This document shows, piece by piece, positions 26,388 to 36,055 of a DNA stretch of 64,000 bases. A model generated the notes under the pieces. The model had not been told where the DNA came from and did no database searches. It saw only the letters and a list, made by a program, of their open reading frames with translations. Each line of letters starts with the position of its first letter. Position 1 is the first letter of the stretch. Source of the stretch: Streptomyces sp. WP-1 (GTDB lineage: Bacteria > Actinomycetota > Actinomycetes > Streptomycetales > Streptomycetaceae). The stretch spans positions 3,720,001-3,784,000 of the forward strand of contig NZ_CP123923.1 in assembly GCF_030450125.1 (NCBI RefSeq). The letters are read 5' to 3'. The translations under genes were made by a program, and so were the position numbers.

Positions 26388-28346
26388 GTGAGCAATGAGA
26401 GCCTGGCCAACCTGCTGAAGGAAGAACGCAGGTTCGCGCCCCCCGCCGACCTGGCCGCACACGCCAACGTCACGGCGGAGGCGTACGAGCAGGCCAAGGC
26501 TGACCGGCTCGGCTTCTGGGCCGCGCAGGCCCGCCGGCTGACCTGGGCCACGGAGCCGACCGAGACGCTGGACTGGTCGAACCCCCCGTTCGCGAAGTGG
26601 TTCAAGGACGGTCGGCTCAACGTCGCCTACAACTGCGTCGACCGCCATGTCGAGGCCGGCCACGGTGACCGCGTCGCCATCCACTTCGAAGGCGAACCCG
26701 GCGACAGCCGCGCCATCACCTACGCCGAACTCAAGGACGAGGTCTCCCGCGCCGCGAACGCCCTCCTCCGGCTCGGCGTCCGCAAGGGCGACCGCGTCGC
26801 CGTCTACATGCCGATGATCCCCGAGACCGCCATCGCCATGCTGGCCTGCGCCCGGATCGGCGCCGCCCACTCCGTCGTCTTCGGCGGCTTCTCCGCCGAC
26901 GCGCTGGCCACCCGCATCAAGGACGCCGACGCCCGGGTCGTCATCACCTCCGACGGCGGCTACCGCCGCGGCAAGCCCTCCGCCCTCAAACCCGCCGTCG
27001 ACGAAGCCGCCGACAAGGCCGGCACCGTCGAACACGTCCTCGTCGTCCGCCGCACCGGCCAGGACGTCGCCTGGAACGACACCCGCGACGTGTGGTGGCA
27101 CGACCTCGTCGCCGCCCAGCCGGCCGAGCACACCCCCGAGGCGTTCGACGCCGAACACCCCCTGTTCATCCTCTACACCTCGGGCACGACGGGGAAGCCC
27201 AAGGGCATCCTGCACACCTCCGGCGGCTACCTCACCCAGGTCGCCTACACCCACTGGGCCGTCTTCGACCTCAAGCCCGAGACCGACGTCTACTGGTGCA
27301 CCGCCGACGTCGGCTGGGTCACCGGACACTCCTACATCGTCTACGGCCCCCTCGCCAACGGCGCCACCCAGGTCATGTACGAGGGCACCCCCGACACTCC
27401 CCACCAGGGCCGCTTCTGGGAGATCGTCCAGAAGTACAAGGTGTCCGTCCTCTACACCGCCCCCACCGCGATCCGCACCTTCATGAAGTGGGGAGACGAC
27501 ATCCCCGCCAAGTTCGACCTCACCAGCCTGCGCATCCTCGGCTCGGTCGGCGAACCCATCAACCCCGAAGCCTGGATCTGGTACCGCAAGCACATCGGCG
27601 CCGACCGCACTCCCGTCGTGGACACCTGGTGGCAGACCGAGACCGGCGCCATGATGATCTCCCCCCTCCCCGGCGTCACCGACGCCAAGCCCGGCTCCGC
27701 CCAGCGCCCGCTGCCCGGCATCAGCGCCACCGTCGTCGACGACGAAGCCCGCGAGGTGCCCGACGGCAAAGGCGGCTACCTCGTCCTCACCGAGCCGTGG
27801 CCGTCGATGCTGCGCACCATCTGGGGCGACGACCAGCGCTTCAAGGACACCTACTGGTCCCGCTTCGAAGGCAAGTACTTCGCCGGCGACGGCGCCAAGA
27901 AGGACCAGGACGGCGACATCTGGCTCCTGGGCCGGGTGGACGACGTGATGCTGGTGTCCGGCCACAACATCTCCACCACCGAGGTCGAATCGGCGCTCGT
28001 GTCCCACCCGGCGGTCGCCGAGGCGGCGGTGGTCGGAGCCGCCGACGAGACCACCGGCCAGGCCATCGTCGCCTTCGTCATCCTGCGCGGCACGGCATCG
28101 GCGGACGACGAGACCCTGATCGGCAAGCTCCGCGACCACGTCGGCGCCACCCTCGGCCCGATCGCCAAGCCCAAGCGGATCCTCCCCGTCGCGGAACTCC
28201 CCAAGACCCGCTCCGGCAAGATCATGCGCCGCCTCCTGCGCGACGTCGCCGAGAACCGCCAGCTCGGTGACGTGACGACGCTGACCGACTCCGGCGTCAT
28301 GGACCTGATCCAGTCCAAGCTCCCCGCCGCCCCCAGCGAGGACTGA
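26388..28346 (+). CDS. acsA: Acetyl-CoA synthetase
   Basis: A 652-residue AMP-forming acetate-CoA ligase: acetate + ATP + CoA to acetyl-CoA. Start GTG 26388 ([10 protein letters not shown]) follows GAAAGG. The adenylate-forming motifs are [11 protein letters not shown] (P-loop), WWQTETG, and the C-terminal [12 protein letters not shown], whose Lys is the site inactivated by reversible acetylation in homologues. Followed by a strong terminator and preceded by a GlnR-like array, so probably monocistronic and nitrogen- or carbon-controlled. Confidence 0.97.
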   Translation: MSNESLANLLKEERRFAPPADLAAHANVTAEAYEQAKADRLGFWAAQARRLTWATEPTETLDWSNPPFAKWFKDGRLNVAYNCVDRHVEAGHGDRVAIHFEGEPGDSRAITYAELKDEVSRAANALLRLGVRKGDRVAVYMPMIPETAIAMLACARIGAAHSVVFGGFSADALATRIKDADARVVITSDGGYRRGKPSALKPAVDEAADKAGTVEHVLVVRRTGQDVAWNDTRDVWWHDLVAAQPAEHTPEAFDAEHPLFILYTSGTTGKPKGILHTSGGYLTQVAYTHWAVFDLKPETDVYWCTADVGWVTGHSYIVYGPLANGATQVMYEGTPDTPHQGRFWEIVQKYKVSVLYTAPTAIRTFMKWGDDIPAKFDLTSLRILGSVGEPINPEAWIWYRKHIGADRTPVVDTWWQTETGAMMISPLPGVTDAKPGSAQRPLPGISATVVDDEAREVPDGKGGYLVLTEPWPSMLRTIWGDDQRFKDTYWSRFEGKYFAGDGAKKDQDGDIWLLGRVDDVMLVSGHNISTTEVESALVSHPAVAEAAVVGAADETTGQAIVAFVILRGTASADDETLIGKLRDHVGATLGPIAKPKRILPVAELPKTRSGKIMRRLLRDVAENRQLGDVTTLTDSGVMDLIQSKLPAAPSED

Positions 28347-28362
28347 TCCCGTACGACGGACA

Positions 28363-28392
28363 AGGGGCGCCCGGCACTCGCCGGGCGCCCCT
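28363..28392 (+). terminator. acsA terminator
   Basis: 12-bp stem AGGGGCGCCCGG / CCGGGCGCCCCT with loop CACTCG, directly after acsA and followed by TCC. Confidence 0.9.
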
Positions 28393-28552
28393 TCCGCACG
28401 TCAGGGCCCACCGGTCCGGCTCGCCTTTCCCTCGCCCGAGAAGTTAGGTAAAGTAACCAAAGCGTCAAGAAGTCAACAAGATCCGCATGAGGTGCGCCGG
28501 GAAGTCTGGTCGGCAGGTACGTCGTCCTGCCCGCTTCCGGAGGTCCCCCATC

Positions 28553-29995
28553 GTGACCGCGCCCCGCATCCCGCACCCCGCCCGCAAGGCCCTCGGACGC
28601 CTGTCCCTGCCCGAGCGGACCTATGTCGCGGACGCCCTGCGCACGGAGACCGTCGGCGGAGTGCTCCTGCTGATCGCCGCCGTGACCGCCCTGATCTGGG
28701 CGAACGTCCCGGCGCTGCGCCACAGCTACGAGGCGGTCAGCCACTTCAGCTTCGGCCCCGCCGCCCTCGGCCTCGACCTGTCGGTCGCCCACTGGGCCGC
28801 CGACGGCGTCCTCGCGATCTTCTTCTTCGTCGCCGGTATCGAGCTCAAACGCGAACTGGTCGCCGGCGACCTGCGCGACCCCAGGGCGGCCGTGCTCCCC
28901 GTGGTGGCCGCCCTGTGCGGCATGGCCGTACCCGCCCTCGTCTACACCGTCACCAACCTCGCCGGACACGGCTCCACACAAGGCTGGGCGGTGCCCACCG
29001 CCACCGACATCGCCTTCGCGCTCGCCGTCCTCGCGGTGATCGGCACCTCGCTGCCCAGCGCCCTGCGCGCCTTCCTGCTCACCCTCGCCGTCGTCGACGA
29101 CCTCTTCGCGATCCTGATCATCGCGGTCTTCTTCACCGACCGGCTGAACTTCGCCGCCCTCGGCGGCGCGTTCCTCGGCCTCGCCGTCTTCTGGCTGCTG
29201 CTGCGCAAGGGCGTACGCGGCTGGTACGTCTACCTGCCACTCGCGGCCGTCAACTGGGCGCTGATGTACAACAGCGGCGTGCACGCCACCATCGCCGGGG
29301 TGGCCATGGGCCTGATGCTGCGCTGCACCACCCGCGCGGGCGAGGAGCGCTCGCCCGGCGAGCGCGTCGAGCACCTGGTGCGGCCCCTGTCCGCCGGATT
29401 CGCGGTGCCGCTGTTCGCGCTGTTCAGCGCCGGGGTGGTGGTGTCCGGGCGGGCGCTCGGCGACCTGTTCACCCGACCGGAGACCCTCGGCGTGGTTCTG
29501 GGCCTGGTCCTCGGCAAAGCGCTCGGCATATTCGGCGGCACCTGGCTGACCGTCCGCTTCACCCGCGCCTCCCTGAGCGAGGACCTCGCCTGGGCGGACG
29601 TCTTCGCGGTCGCCTCGCTCGCCGGCATCGGCTTCACGGTCTCGCTGCTCATCGGCGAACTGGCCTACGACGGCGACGCGCTGCTCACCGACGAGACCAA
29701 GGCCGCCGTCCTCGCCGGTTCCCTGATCGCCGCGGTCTGTGCCACCGTGCTGCTGAAGATACGCAACGCCAAGTACCGGCGGCTGTGCGAGGCCGAGGAC
29801 CGCGACGACGACCTGGACGGCGTCCCCGACGTCTACGAGGAGGACGACCCGGCGTACCACCTGCGCATGGCCCGGATCCTGGAGCGCAGGGCCGCCGAAC
29901 ACCGGCGGATCGCCGCCGAACGGACGGCCGCGGCGGGCGACGGGAGTGCGGAAGCAGCGGGCGGGGCAGGCGCCGGGGGCGGCCGTCCGGCATGA
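28553..29995 (+). CDS. nhaA: Na+/H+ antiporter NhaA
   Basis: A 480-residue membrane antiporter, starting at GTG 28553 behind GGAGG. About twelve helices carry NhaA motifs: FFFVAGIELKRELVAGDLR, ATDIAFALAVLA, and the paired aspartates LAVVDDLFAILIIAVF that bind and exchange Na+ for H+. The C-terminal about 70 residues are a charged cytoplasmic extension (RDDDLDGVPDVYEEDDPAYHLR...) longer than in E. coli NhaA, ending in an Ala/Gly-rich tail. Followed by a separate two-gene unit. Confidence 0.96.
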   Translation: MTAPRIPHPARKALGRLSLPERTYVADALRTETVGGVLLLIAAVTALIWANVPALRHSYEAVSHFSFGPAALGLDLSVAHWAADGVLAIFFFVAGIELKRELVAGDLRDPRAAVLPVVAALCGMAVPALVYTVTNLAGHGSTQGWAVPTATDIAFALAVLAVIGTSLPSALRAFLLTLAVVDDLFAILIIAVFFTDRLNFAALGGAFLGLAVFWLLLRKGVRGWYVYLPLAAVNWALMYNSGVHATIAGVAMGLMLRCTTRAGEERSPGERVEHLVRPLSAGFAVPLFALFSAGVVVSGRALGDLFTRPETLGVVLGLVLGKALGIFGGTWLTVRFTRASLSEDLAWADVFAVASLAGIGFTVSLLIGELAYDGDALLTDETKAAVLAGSLIAAVCATVLLKIRNAKYRRLCEAEDRDDDLDGVPDVYEEDDPAYHLRMARILERRAAEHRRIAAERTAAAGDGSAEAAGGAGAGGGRPA

Positions 29996-30093
29996 TCTGA
30001 CGAGACGGTACAAATCAAGACGGTGACCCGGGGCAGGGCGGCGGCCCGCCCGGCAGGCCCGGGGACACGGAAGAACTCGTAAGGGAGAACGCG

Positions 30094-30582
30094 ATGAGCG
30101 CACCCGACGGCAGCCCGGTCGGCGCCGAACGCAGCATCGGCCAGCTGTTCGCCTCGGCGACGACCGATTTGTCGGCGCTGGTGCACGACGAGATCGCGCT
30201 GGCCAAGGCGCAGCTCAAGCAGGACGTGAAGCGCGGCGCGACCAGCGGTGGCGCGTTCTCGATGGCGGGCGCGGTCCTGGTCTTCTCCCTGCCGATGCTC
30301 AACTTCGCCCTGGCGTACGGCATCCGCACCTGGTCCCACTGGAACCTGGCGATCTGCTTCGTGCTGTCCTTCGCGGCCAACGTGCTCGTCGCCGGTCTGC
30401 TGGCCCTGATCGGTGTGGTGTTCGCGAAGAAGGCCAAGAAGGGCCGGGGCCCGCAGAAGGTCGCCGCCTCCGTGAAGGAGACCGCGAACGTCCTCGGCAA
30501 GGCCAAGCCGCACCCGCGCCCGGAGCTTCCCGAGGATCGCAGCCCCGCGGCCATCGAGGCTGTGGCACGCTCGTCGTCATGA
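30094..30582 (+). CDS. DUF1469/holin-superfamily III membrane protein
   Basis: A 162-residue protein with an amphipathic N-terminal segment (SIGQLFASATTDLSALVHDEIALAKAQLK) and two adjacent membrane helices (about residues 53-75 and 85-112), then a basic tail. The pattern is that of the actinobacterial putative Actinobacteriophage holin/DUF1469 family. Start ATG 30094 has AGGGAG upstream. Its stop overlaps the next start (ATGA), so the alpha/beta hydrolase is translationally coupled. Function unknown. Confidence 0.85.
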   Translation: MSAPDGSPVGAERSIGQLFASATTDLSALVHDEIALAKAQLKQDVKRGATSGGAFSMAGAVLVFSLPMLNFALAYGIRTWSHWNLAICFVLSFAANVLVAGLLALIGVVFAKKAKKGRGPQKVAASVKETANVLGKAKPHPRPELPEDRSPAAIEAVARSSS

Positions 30583-31523
30583 CGGACCCCGCTCATGACC
30601 CCGCTCCTGCCTCGCTGGTGCGGATCGGCCTGCCCGGACACCAGGTGATCCACCGGGACGTCGCCGCGAACGGCGCCCGCTTCCACATCGCGGAACTCGG
30701 CGACGGCCCCCTGGTGCTGCTGCTCCATGGCTTCCCGCAGTTCTGGTGGACCTGGCGGCACCAGCTGGTCGCCCTCGCGGAGGCCGGCTACCGGGCGGTG
30801 GCCATGGACCTGCGGGGCGTCGGCGGCAGCGACCGCACACCGCGCGGCTACGATCCGGCCAATCTCGCCCTGGACGTCACCGGCGTCATCCGCTCCCTCG
30901 GCGAGCCGGACGCCGCACTCGTCGGGCACGACCTCGGCGGCTATCTGGCGTGGACCGCGGCGGCCATGCGTCCCAAGCTGGTGCGCCGGCTCGCGGTGGT
31001 GTCGATGCCCCATCCGAGGCGCTGGCGCGCGGCGATGCTGCGCGACGCCCGGCAGACGGCCGCCAACTCCTACATCTGGGGCTTCCAGCGCCCCTGGATC
31101 CCGGAGCGTCAACTCACGGCTGACGACGGGGAGCTGGTGGGCCGTCTGATCCGGGACTGGTCCGGGCCGCGCGAGCCGGAAAACGAGGCGGTGCGCACGT
31201 ACCGGCGCGCCATGTGCATCCCCTCCACCGCGCACTGCTCCGTCGAGCCGTACCGCTGGCTGGTGCGCTCCCTGGCACGCCCGGACGGCGTGCAGTTCTA
31301 CCGCAGGATGAAGCGCCCGGTGCGGGTGCCCACGCTGCATCTGCACGGTTCACTCGATCCGGTGAGCCGCACGCGCAGCGCCGCCGGTTCCGGGGAGTAC
31401 GTCGAAGCGCCGTACCGCTGGCGGCTGTTCGACGGACTGGGGCACTTCCCGCACGAGGAGGACCCGGTGGCGTTCTCGACGGAGCTGGTCAACTGGCTGC
31501 GGGACCCCGAGCCCGACCGGTGA
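30579..31523 (+). CDS. Alpha/beta-hydrolase, epoxide-hydrolase-like
   Basis: A 314-residue hydrolase. The oxyanion motif is HGFPQFWWTW; the nucleophile is Asp in VGHDLGGYLAW, not Ser, which with the aromatic HGFPxxWW pattern points to epoxide hydrolase or haloalkane dehalogenase chemistry. The catalytic His is in DGLGHFPHEEDP. A tyrosine in the cap (TYRRAM) could be an epoxide-activating residue. Overlaps the upstream membrane protein gene by four bases. Physiological substrate unknown. Confidence 0.87.
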   Translation: MTDPAHDPAPASLVRIGLPGHQVIHRDVAANGARFHIAELGDGPLVLLLHGFPQFWWTWRHQLVALAEAGYRAVAMDLRGVGGSDRTPRGYDPANLALDVTGVIRSLGEPDAALVGHDLGGYLAWTAAAMRPKLVRRLAVVSMPHPRRWRAAMLRDARQTAANSYIWGFQRPWIPERQLTADDGELVGRLIRDWSGPREPENEAVRTYRRAMCIPSTAHCSVEPYRWLVRSLARPDGVQFYRRMKRPVRVPTLHLHGSLDPVSRTRSAAGSGEYVEAPYRWRLFDGLGHFPHEEDPVAFSTELVNWLRDPEPDR

Positions 31524-31662
31524 CGAGACGGTGACGGGACCGGTGCGCGGAGTATCCGGTTCCTCGCCGCTTGTCCCCCGTTCGGCCACATGCCTGCCGC
31601 ATACGCCAATTGGCCGCCGTCCAAGCGGTTATCGACCTTGGGGCGGGGGCACACGGACGGGT

Positions 31663-31842
31663 ATGGGCTTGACGCACGACTACAGTGACGCACCCCGCAA
31701 CCGCCGCTCGGCCACGGGCCTGAGCATGCCTCAGCGAGGCACCCCGCAACTCGCGGAAGGCGAACTGCGGGTGGGGATCCCGCGCATCCTGCGCCGCCGG
31801 GCCCGCTGGGTCTCGGTGCGCCTGCGTCACCCGCGCAACTGA
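31663..31842 (+). CDS. Small basic protein, unknown
   Basis: A 59-residue frame starting MGLTHDYSDAPRNRRSATGL and ending RRARWVSVRLRHPRN. Very rich in Arg, no membrane segment. The reading frame is plausible (no ribosome site stronger than GGACGG) and ends just before the convergent MarP-like gene. I recognise no family; it could be a spurious frame in GC-rich DNA. Confidence 0.4.
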   Translation: MGLTHDYSDAPRNRRSATGLSMPQRGTPQLAEGELRVGIPRILRRRARWVSVRLRHPRN

Positions 31843-31891
31843 ACCGGCCTCGCGGCTCACAGCGCGCGGCGGTTTGTACCCAGCTGCTCGC

Positions 31892-33091
31892 TCACAGCGC
31901 GCAGCTGTCCGTACCCACCTGCTCGTTCGCCGTGCGGCCGCGGGCGATGTCCGGCCGGATCTCGTCCGCCGTCAGCGCGTAACCGGTCTCGGCGTCGTCC
32001 AGGGACTTGGCGAACACCACCCCGTAGACCCTGCCGTCAGGGGTGAGCAGGGGTCCGCCGGAGTTTCCCTGGCGGACGGTCGCGTACAGCGAGTAGACAT
32101 CGCGGCGCACGCTGCCGCGGTGGTAGATGTCCGGGCCGTTGACCGAGATGCGCCCGCGCACCCGGGCCGCGCGCACGTCGTACGAGCCGTTCTCCGGGAA
32201 GCCGGCCACGATCGCGCCGTCGCCCCCGGTCGCGTCCGGCGCGGCGAACTTCAGCGTGTCCGCCTTCAGGTCCGGTACGTCGAGTACCGCGATGTCGCGC
32301 TTCCAGTCGTACAGCACCACCTTGGCGTCGTAGCGCCGCCCCGCTCCGCCTATCTGCACGGTCGGCGCGTCCACCCCGCCGACGACGTGCGCGTTGGTCA
32401 TCACGCGGCGGTCGGCGAAGACGAAGCCGGTGCCCTCCAGGACCTTGCCGCAGCTCTGCGCGGTGCCGGTGACCTTGACGATGGAGCGCTGGGCATGGGT
32501 GGCGACCGGGCTGCCGGCGAGGGCCGGGTCCGGTGGCTGGACGTCCTTGATGGGCTCGTCGGAGAACGGGCTGAAGACCTGCGGGAAGCCGTTCTGCGCG
32601 AGGACGGAGGAGAAGTCCGCGAACCAGCCGTCGGCCTGGGCGGGCAGCGCCCGGGAGACCCCGAGCAGCACCTTGGAGCCGCGCACCTGCTTGCCGAGGG
32701 TCGGCAGGGTGGTGCCGGCCAGGGCGGAGCCGATCAGCCAGGCCACCAGGAGCATCGCCACCACATTGACCAGCGCGCCGCCGGTGGCGTCCAGGGCGCG
32801 GGCCGGGGACCAGGTGATGTGCTTGCGCAGTTTGTTGCCCAGGTGGGTGGTCAGGGCCTGCCCGACGGAGGCGCAGACGATGACGACGACCACGGCCACG
32901 ACGGCGGCGGTGGTGCTCACCTCCGCGTTGTCGGTCACCGCGTCCCAGACCACGGGCAGCGCGTACACCGCCGCGAGGCCGCCGCCCAGGAAGCCGATCA
33001 CCGACAGGATGCCCACGACGAAGCCCTGGCGGTAGCCCACGACGGCGAACCACACGGCAGCGACCAGCAACAGGATGTCCAGCACGTTCAC
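31892..33091 (-). CDS. MarP-like membrane serine protease (CvpA + trypsin-like)
   Basis: A 399-residue protein. The N-terminal about 160 residues form four CvpA-type membrane helices starting VNVLDILLLVAAVWFAVVGY (GTG 33091). The C-terminal periplasmic chymotrypsin fold has the triad His in MTNAHVVGGV, Asp in DWKRDIAVLDV and Ser in RQGNSGGPLL. Two cysteines (AQSCGKVLEG and the C-terminal TDSCAL) could form the redox disulfide known from M. tuberculosis MarP, which protects against acid and oxidative stress. Downstream of the Nudix gene on the same strand. Confidence 0.9.
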   Translation of the reverse strand: MNVLDILLLVAAVWFAVVGYRQGFVVGILSVIGFLGGGLAAVYALPVVWDAVTDNAEVSTTAAVVAVVVVIVCASVGQALTTHLGNKLRKHITWSPARALDATGGALVNVVAMLLVAWLIGSALAGTTLPTLGKQVRGSKVLLGVSRALPAQADGWFADFSSVLAQNGFPQVFSPFSDEPIKDVQPPDPALAGSPVATHAQRSIVKVTGTAQSCGKVLEGTGFVFADRRVMTNAHVVGGVDAPTVQIGGAGRRYDAKVVLYDWKRDIAVLDVPDLKADTLKFAAPDATGGDGAIVAGFPENGSYDVRAARVRGRISVNGPDIYHRGSVRRDVYSLYATVRQGNSGGPLLTPDGRVYGVVFAKSLDDAETGYALTADEIRPDIARGRTANEQVGTDSCAL

Positions 33092-33213
33092 CGCTTCAGG
33101 CCCTCGCCTACTCCATTCCGCTTCCCGCGGCTCCAACAAGGCGTCCGGCCCGCCCCCATGGGAACGGAGGGACCCCGCGTCCCCGGGAAAGAGACAGCAC
33201 GGGGATCACCCTG

Positions 33214-33909
33214 TCATGAGCTCCAGTCGAGCGGGGACAGCTTCTCCCGGTCCCAGGGTCGCTCCCAGCCCGCGTAGTGCAGCAGCCGGTCGATCACCCC
33301 GGCCGTGAAACCCCACACAAGGGTCGATTCGACCTGGAATGCCGGGCCCCGGAACCCGCTGGGGTGGACGACGGTGGTGCGGTTGGCGGGGTCCGTGAGA
33401 TCCGCCACGGGGACCGTGAACACCCGCGCCGTCTCGTTCGGGTCCACCGCGCCGACCGGGCTGGGCTCGCGCCACCAGCCGAGGACGGGCGTGACGACGA
33501 AGCGGCTGACCGGGATGTACAGCCGGGGCAGCACGGCGAACGGCTGCACGCCCCGGGGGTCGAGCCCGGTCTCCTCCTCGGCCTCGCGCAGGGCGGCGCG
33601 CAGCGGGCCCTCGCCGAGCGGGTCGCCGTCCTCGGGGTCGAGGGAGCCGCCCGGGAAGGACGGCTGGCCCGCGTGCGAGCGCAGCGAGCCGGAGCGCTCC
33701 ATGAGCAGCAGTTCGGGGCCGCGAGGACCCTCGCCGAACAGGATGAGCACGGCCGACTGGCGGCCCGAGCCGTTCTCGGGCGGCAGGAAGCGGCTGAGCT
33801 GGCGGGGCTCGACGGTCTCGGCCGCGCGCGCCACCGGGGCCAGCCAGTTCGGCAGTCCCCGGCCGTCCAGCACCACCGCGTCGCCTCGCGTCTCACTGGC
33901 CCATGTCAT
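33214..33909 (-). CDS. Nudix hydrolase, CoA pyrophosphatase-like
   Basis: A 231-residue Nudix enzyme. The box is GGSLDPEDGDPLGEGPLRAA followed by LREAEEETGL, giving the REUxEExGU core. Upstream, RSHAGQPSFPGGS is the UPF0035/NUDIX CoA signature, so the likely reaction is hydrolysis of CoA or an acyl-CoA to phosphopantetheine and 3',5'-ADP. Lies between nth and the MarP-like gene, all minus strand. Confidence 0.87.
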   Translation of the reverse strand: MTWASETRGDAVVLDGRGLPNWLAPVARAAETVEPRQLSRFLPPENGSGRQSAVLILFGEGPRGPELLLMERSGSLRSHAGQPSFPGGSLDPEDGDPLGEGPLRAALREAEEETGLDPRGVQPFAVLPRLYIPVSRFVVTPVLGWWREPSPVGAVDPNETARVFTVPVADLTDPANRTTVVHPSGFRGPAFQVESTLVWGFTAGVIDRLLHYAGWERPWDREKLSPLDWSS

Positions 33910-33964
33910 CGCCCACCCCCGTCATTCCGTGTCGTCCAACGCCGGGGGCACCGGGATCGTTCCG

Positions 33965-34936
33965 TCACGCGGCCCCCAGCGGCGGGGCGGGCCTGCCGCC
34001 CGCGTCCAGATAGGCCTGGGGCGGGTTGAGCCGCTGGCCGGGCAGGCCGCCCTTCTCGTACTTCAGCAGCTTCTTCGCCTTCTCCGGATCGGTCTCGCCC
34101 TCGCCGTAGGCCGGGCAGAGCGGGGCGATCGGGCAGGCGCCGCAGGCGGGCTTGCGGGCGTGGCAGATGCGGCGGCCGTGCCAGATGACGTGGTGGGACA
34201 GGTCGGTCCAGTCGCTCTTCGGGAACAGCGCGCCGACCGCGGCCTCGATCTTGTCGGGGTCGGTCGCCTCGGTCCAGCGCCAGCGCCGCACCAGCCGCTG
34301 GAAGTGCGTGTCCACGGTGATCCCGGGGCGCCCGAAGGCGTTGCCGAGCACCACGAAGGCGGTCTTGCGGCCGACGCCGGGCAGCTTGACCAGGTCCTCC
34401 AGCCGCCCCGGCACCTCACCGCCGAAGTCCTCCACCAGCGCCTTGGAGAGCCCTATGACCGACCGGGTCTTGGCCCGGAAGAACCCGCAGGGGCGCAGGA
34501 TCTCCTCGACCTCCTCCGGGTTGGCGGCGGCCAGGTCCTCGGGGGTGGGATAGCGGCCGAAGAGTCCGGGGGTCGTCTGGTTGACCCGCAGATCGGTGGT
34601 CTGGGCCGACAGGACGGTCGCGACCAGCAGCTGGAAGGGGTTCTCGAAGTCCAGCTCCGGATGGGCGTACGGGTACACCTCGGCCAGTTCGCGGTTGATC
34701 CGGCGGGCCCGGCGGACCAGCGCGGTCCGCGACTCCTTGCCCACCGGTTCGACGGCGACCTTCTTGGCGGCCACGGCCTTCTTCACCGGGACCGCGCCAC
34801 CGGCGGCCACGGCCTTCTTCGCCGGGGCGGCCTTCTCCCTCGCCGGGGCGGCCTTCTTCACGGAAGGCGCTTTCGCGGCAGATGCCGCCTTCCCGGCAGA
34901 CCCTGCCTTCCCTGCCGAACCGGTCTCTTCCGCCAT
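33965..34936 (-). CDS. nth: Endonuclease III with Lys/Ala-rich N-terminal extension
   Basis: A 323-residue base-excision-repair glycosylase/AP lyase for oxidised pyrimidines. The HhH motif [14 protein letters not shown] supplies the catalytic Lys, VDTHFQRL the catalytic Asp, and the C-terminus the 4Fe-4S ligands in C-x6-C-x2-C-x5-C ([20 protein letters not shown]). Before the enzyme proper lie about 75 residues of Lys/Ala/Pro repeats ([20 protein letters not shown]), a histone H1-like DNA-binding tail. Start ATG 34936 was preferred over an upstream in-frame ATG. Confidence 0.94.
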   Translation of the reverse strand: MAEETGSAGKAGSAGKAASAAKAPSVKKAAPAREKAAPAKKAVAAGGAVPVKKAVAAKKVAVEPVGKESRTALVRRARRINRELAEVYPYAHPELDFENPFQLLVATVLSAQTTDLRVNQTTPGLFGRYPTPEDLAAANPEEVEEILRPCGFFRAKTRSVIGLSKALVEDFGGEVPGRLEDLVKLPGVGRKTAFVVLGNAFGRPGITVDTHFQRLVRRWRWTEATDPDKIEAAVGALFPKSDWTDLSHHVIWHGRRICHARKPACGACPIAPLCPAYGEGETDPEKAKKLLKYEKGGLPGQRLNPPQAYLDAGGRPAPPLGAA

Positions 34937-35158
34937 GTCAGCCTTTTTTCTACTTTTCCTACTGCCTCCGGGGCCCTGTTCGCCCACAGCGGAATCGCGA
35001 CGTACAACCACCCGCTAAGCCCCCTTGGCCTGTGCTCTCACCGGCGATTTGGACACCCGGCCAGCCTAGAGCCCGGCACCGACATCCGCCCCGGACCCCG
35101 AAGATCGGCCCCCGATTGGACCCCTGACGCTTACCCCGGCACACCGGTGCGGCATCCT

Positions 35159-35172
35159 TGTGACAGATCACA
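35159..35172. promoter_or_regulatory. CRP-like site upstream of crp
   Basis: TGTGACAGATCACA: symmetric arms TGTGA/TCACA (GTG-N6-CAC inside) about 90 bases before the crp start. The four-base spacer is shorter than the classical six, so binding is only suggested. Would indicate autoregulation. Confidence 0.45.
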
Positions 35173-35261
35173 CTGTTTGGACCGTCCGGCAAAATGAGAA
35201 CACGGTCCCTGGCACACAGGGGGAGCACGTTCCCCTGAGCAGGTCGACAAGGAGAGAACTC

Positions 35262-35936
35262 GTGGACGACGTTCTGCGGCGCAACCCGCTCTTCGCGGCG
35301 CTCGACGATGAGCAGGCCGCGGAGCTTCGCGCCTCGATGGGCGAGGTCACCCTCGCTCGCGGCGACTCCCTGTTCCACGAGGGCGACCCGGGCGACCGCC
35401 TGTATGTCGTCACCGAGGGCAAGGTGAAGCTGCACCGCACCTCCCCCGACGGCCGCGAGAACATGCTCGCCGTCGTCGGTCCCGGTGAGCTGATCGGCGA
35501 GCTGTCGCTGTTCGACCCGGGCCCGCGCACGGCCACCGCGACCGCGCTGACCGAGGTCAAGCTGCTCGGCCTCGGCCACGGCGACCTCCAGCCCTGGCTG
35601 AACGCCCGCCCCGAGGTGGCCGGCGCCCTGCTGCGCGCCGTCGCCCGCCGGCTGCGCAAGACCAACGACGCCATGTCGGACCTGGTCTTCTCCGACGTCC
35701 CCGGCCGCGTGGCGCGCGCCCTGCTCGACCTGTCGCGCCGCTTCGGCGTGCAGTCCGAAGAGGGCATCCACGTCGTCCACGACCTCACCCAGGAGGAGCT
35801 GGCCCAGCTGGTCGGCGCCTCCCGCGAGACCGTCAACAAGGCCCTGGCCGACTTCGCCCAGCGCGGCTGGCTGCGCCTGGAGGCGCGCGCGGTCATCCTG
35901 CTGGACGTGGAGCGACTGGCCAAGCGGTCCCGCTGA
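35262..35936 (+). CDS. crp: cAMP receptor protein Crp
   Basis: A 224-residue CRP/FNR regulator starting at GTG 35262 behind AAGGAGAG. The N-terminal cyclic-nucleotide domain has GDPGDRLYVVTEGKVKL and the phosphate-binding cassette GELIGELSLFDPGPRTATATA; the C-terminal winged helix has TQEELAQLVGASRETVNKALADF. Length and sequence fit the Streptomyces Crp that controls germination and secondary metabolism. A symmetric CRP-like site lies upstream and a strong hairpin follows. Confidence 0.95.
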   Translation: MDDVLRRNPLFAALDDEQAAELRASMGEVTLARGDSLFHEGDPGDRLYVVTEGKVKLHRTSPDGRENMLAVVGPGELIGELSLFDPGPRTATATALTEVKLLGLGHGDLQPWLNARPEVAGALLRAVARRLRKTNDAMSDLVFSDVPGRVARALLDLSRRFGVQSEEGIHVVHDLTQEELAQLVGASRETVNKALADFAQRGWLRLEARAVILLDVERLAKRSR

Positions 35937-35963
35937 CGCGCGGTCCTTCCCCGGTACGACATC

Positions 35964-35994
35964 CAGGGCGCGGCTCCTCGGGGGCCGCGCCCTG
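35964..35994 (+). terminator. crp terminator
   Basis: 11-bp perfect stem CAGGGCGCGGC / GCCGCGCCCTG with a 9-nt loop, just after the crp stop. Confidence 0.9.
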
Positions 35995-36055
35995 AGTCGT
36001 CCCTCCCCGCATAAACCGGCTGCCCCGGACCGGTCGGACACGGCACGATGGCGCC

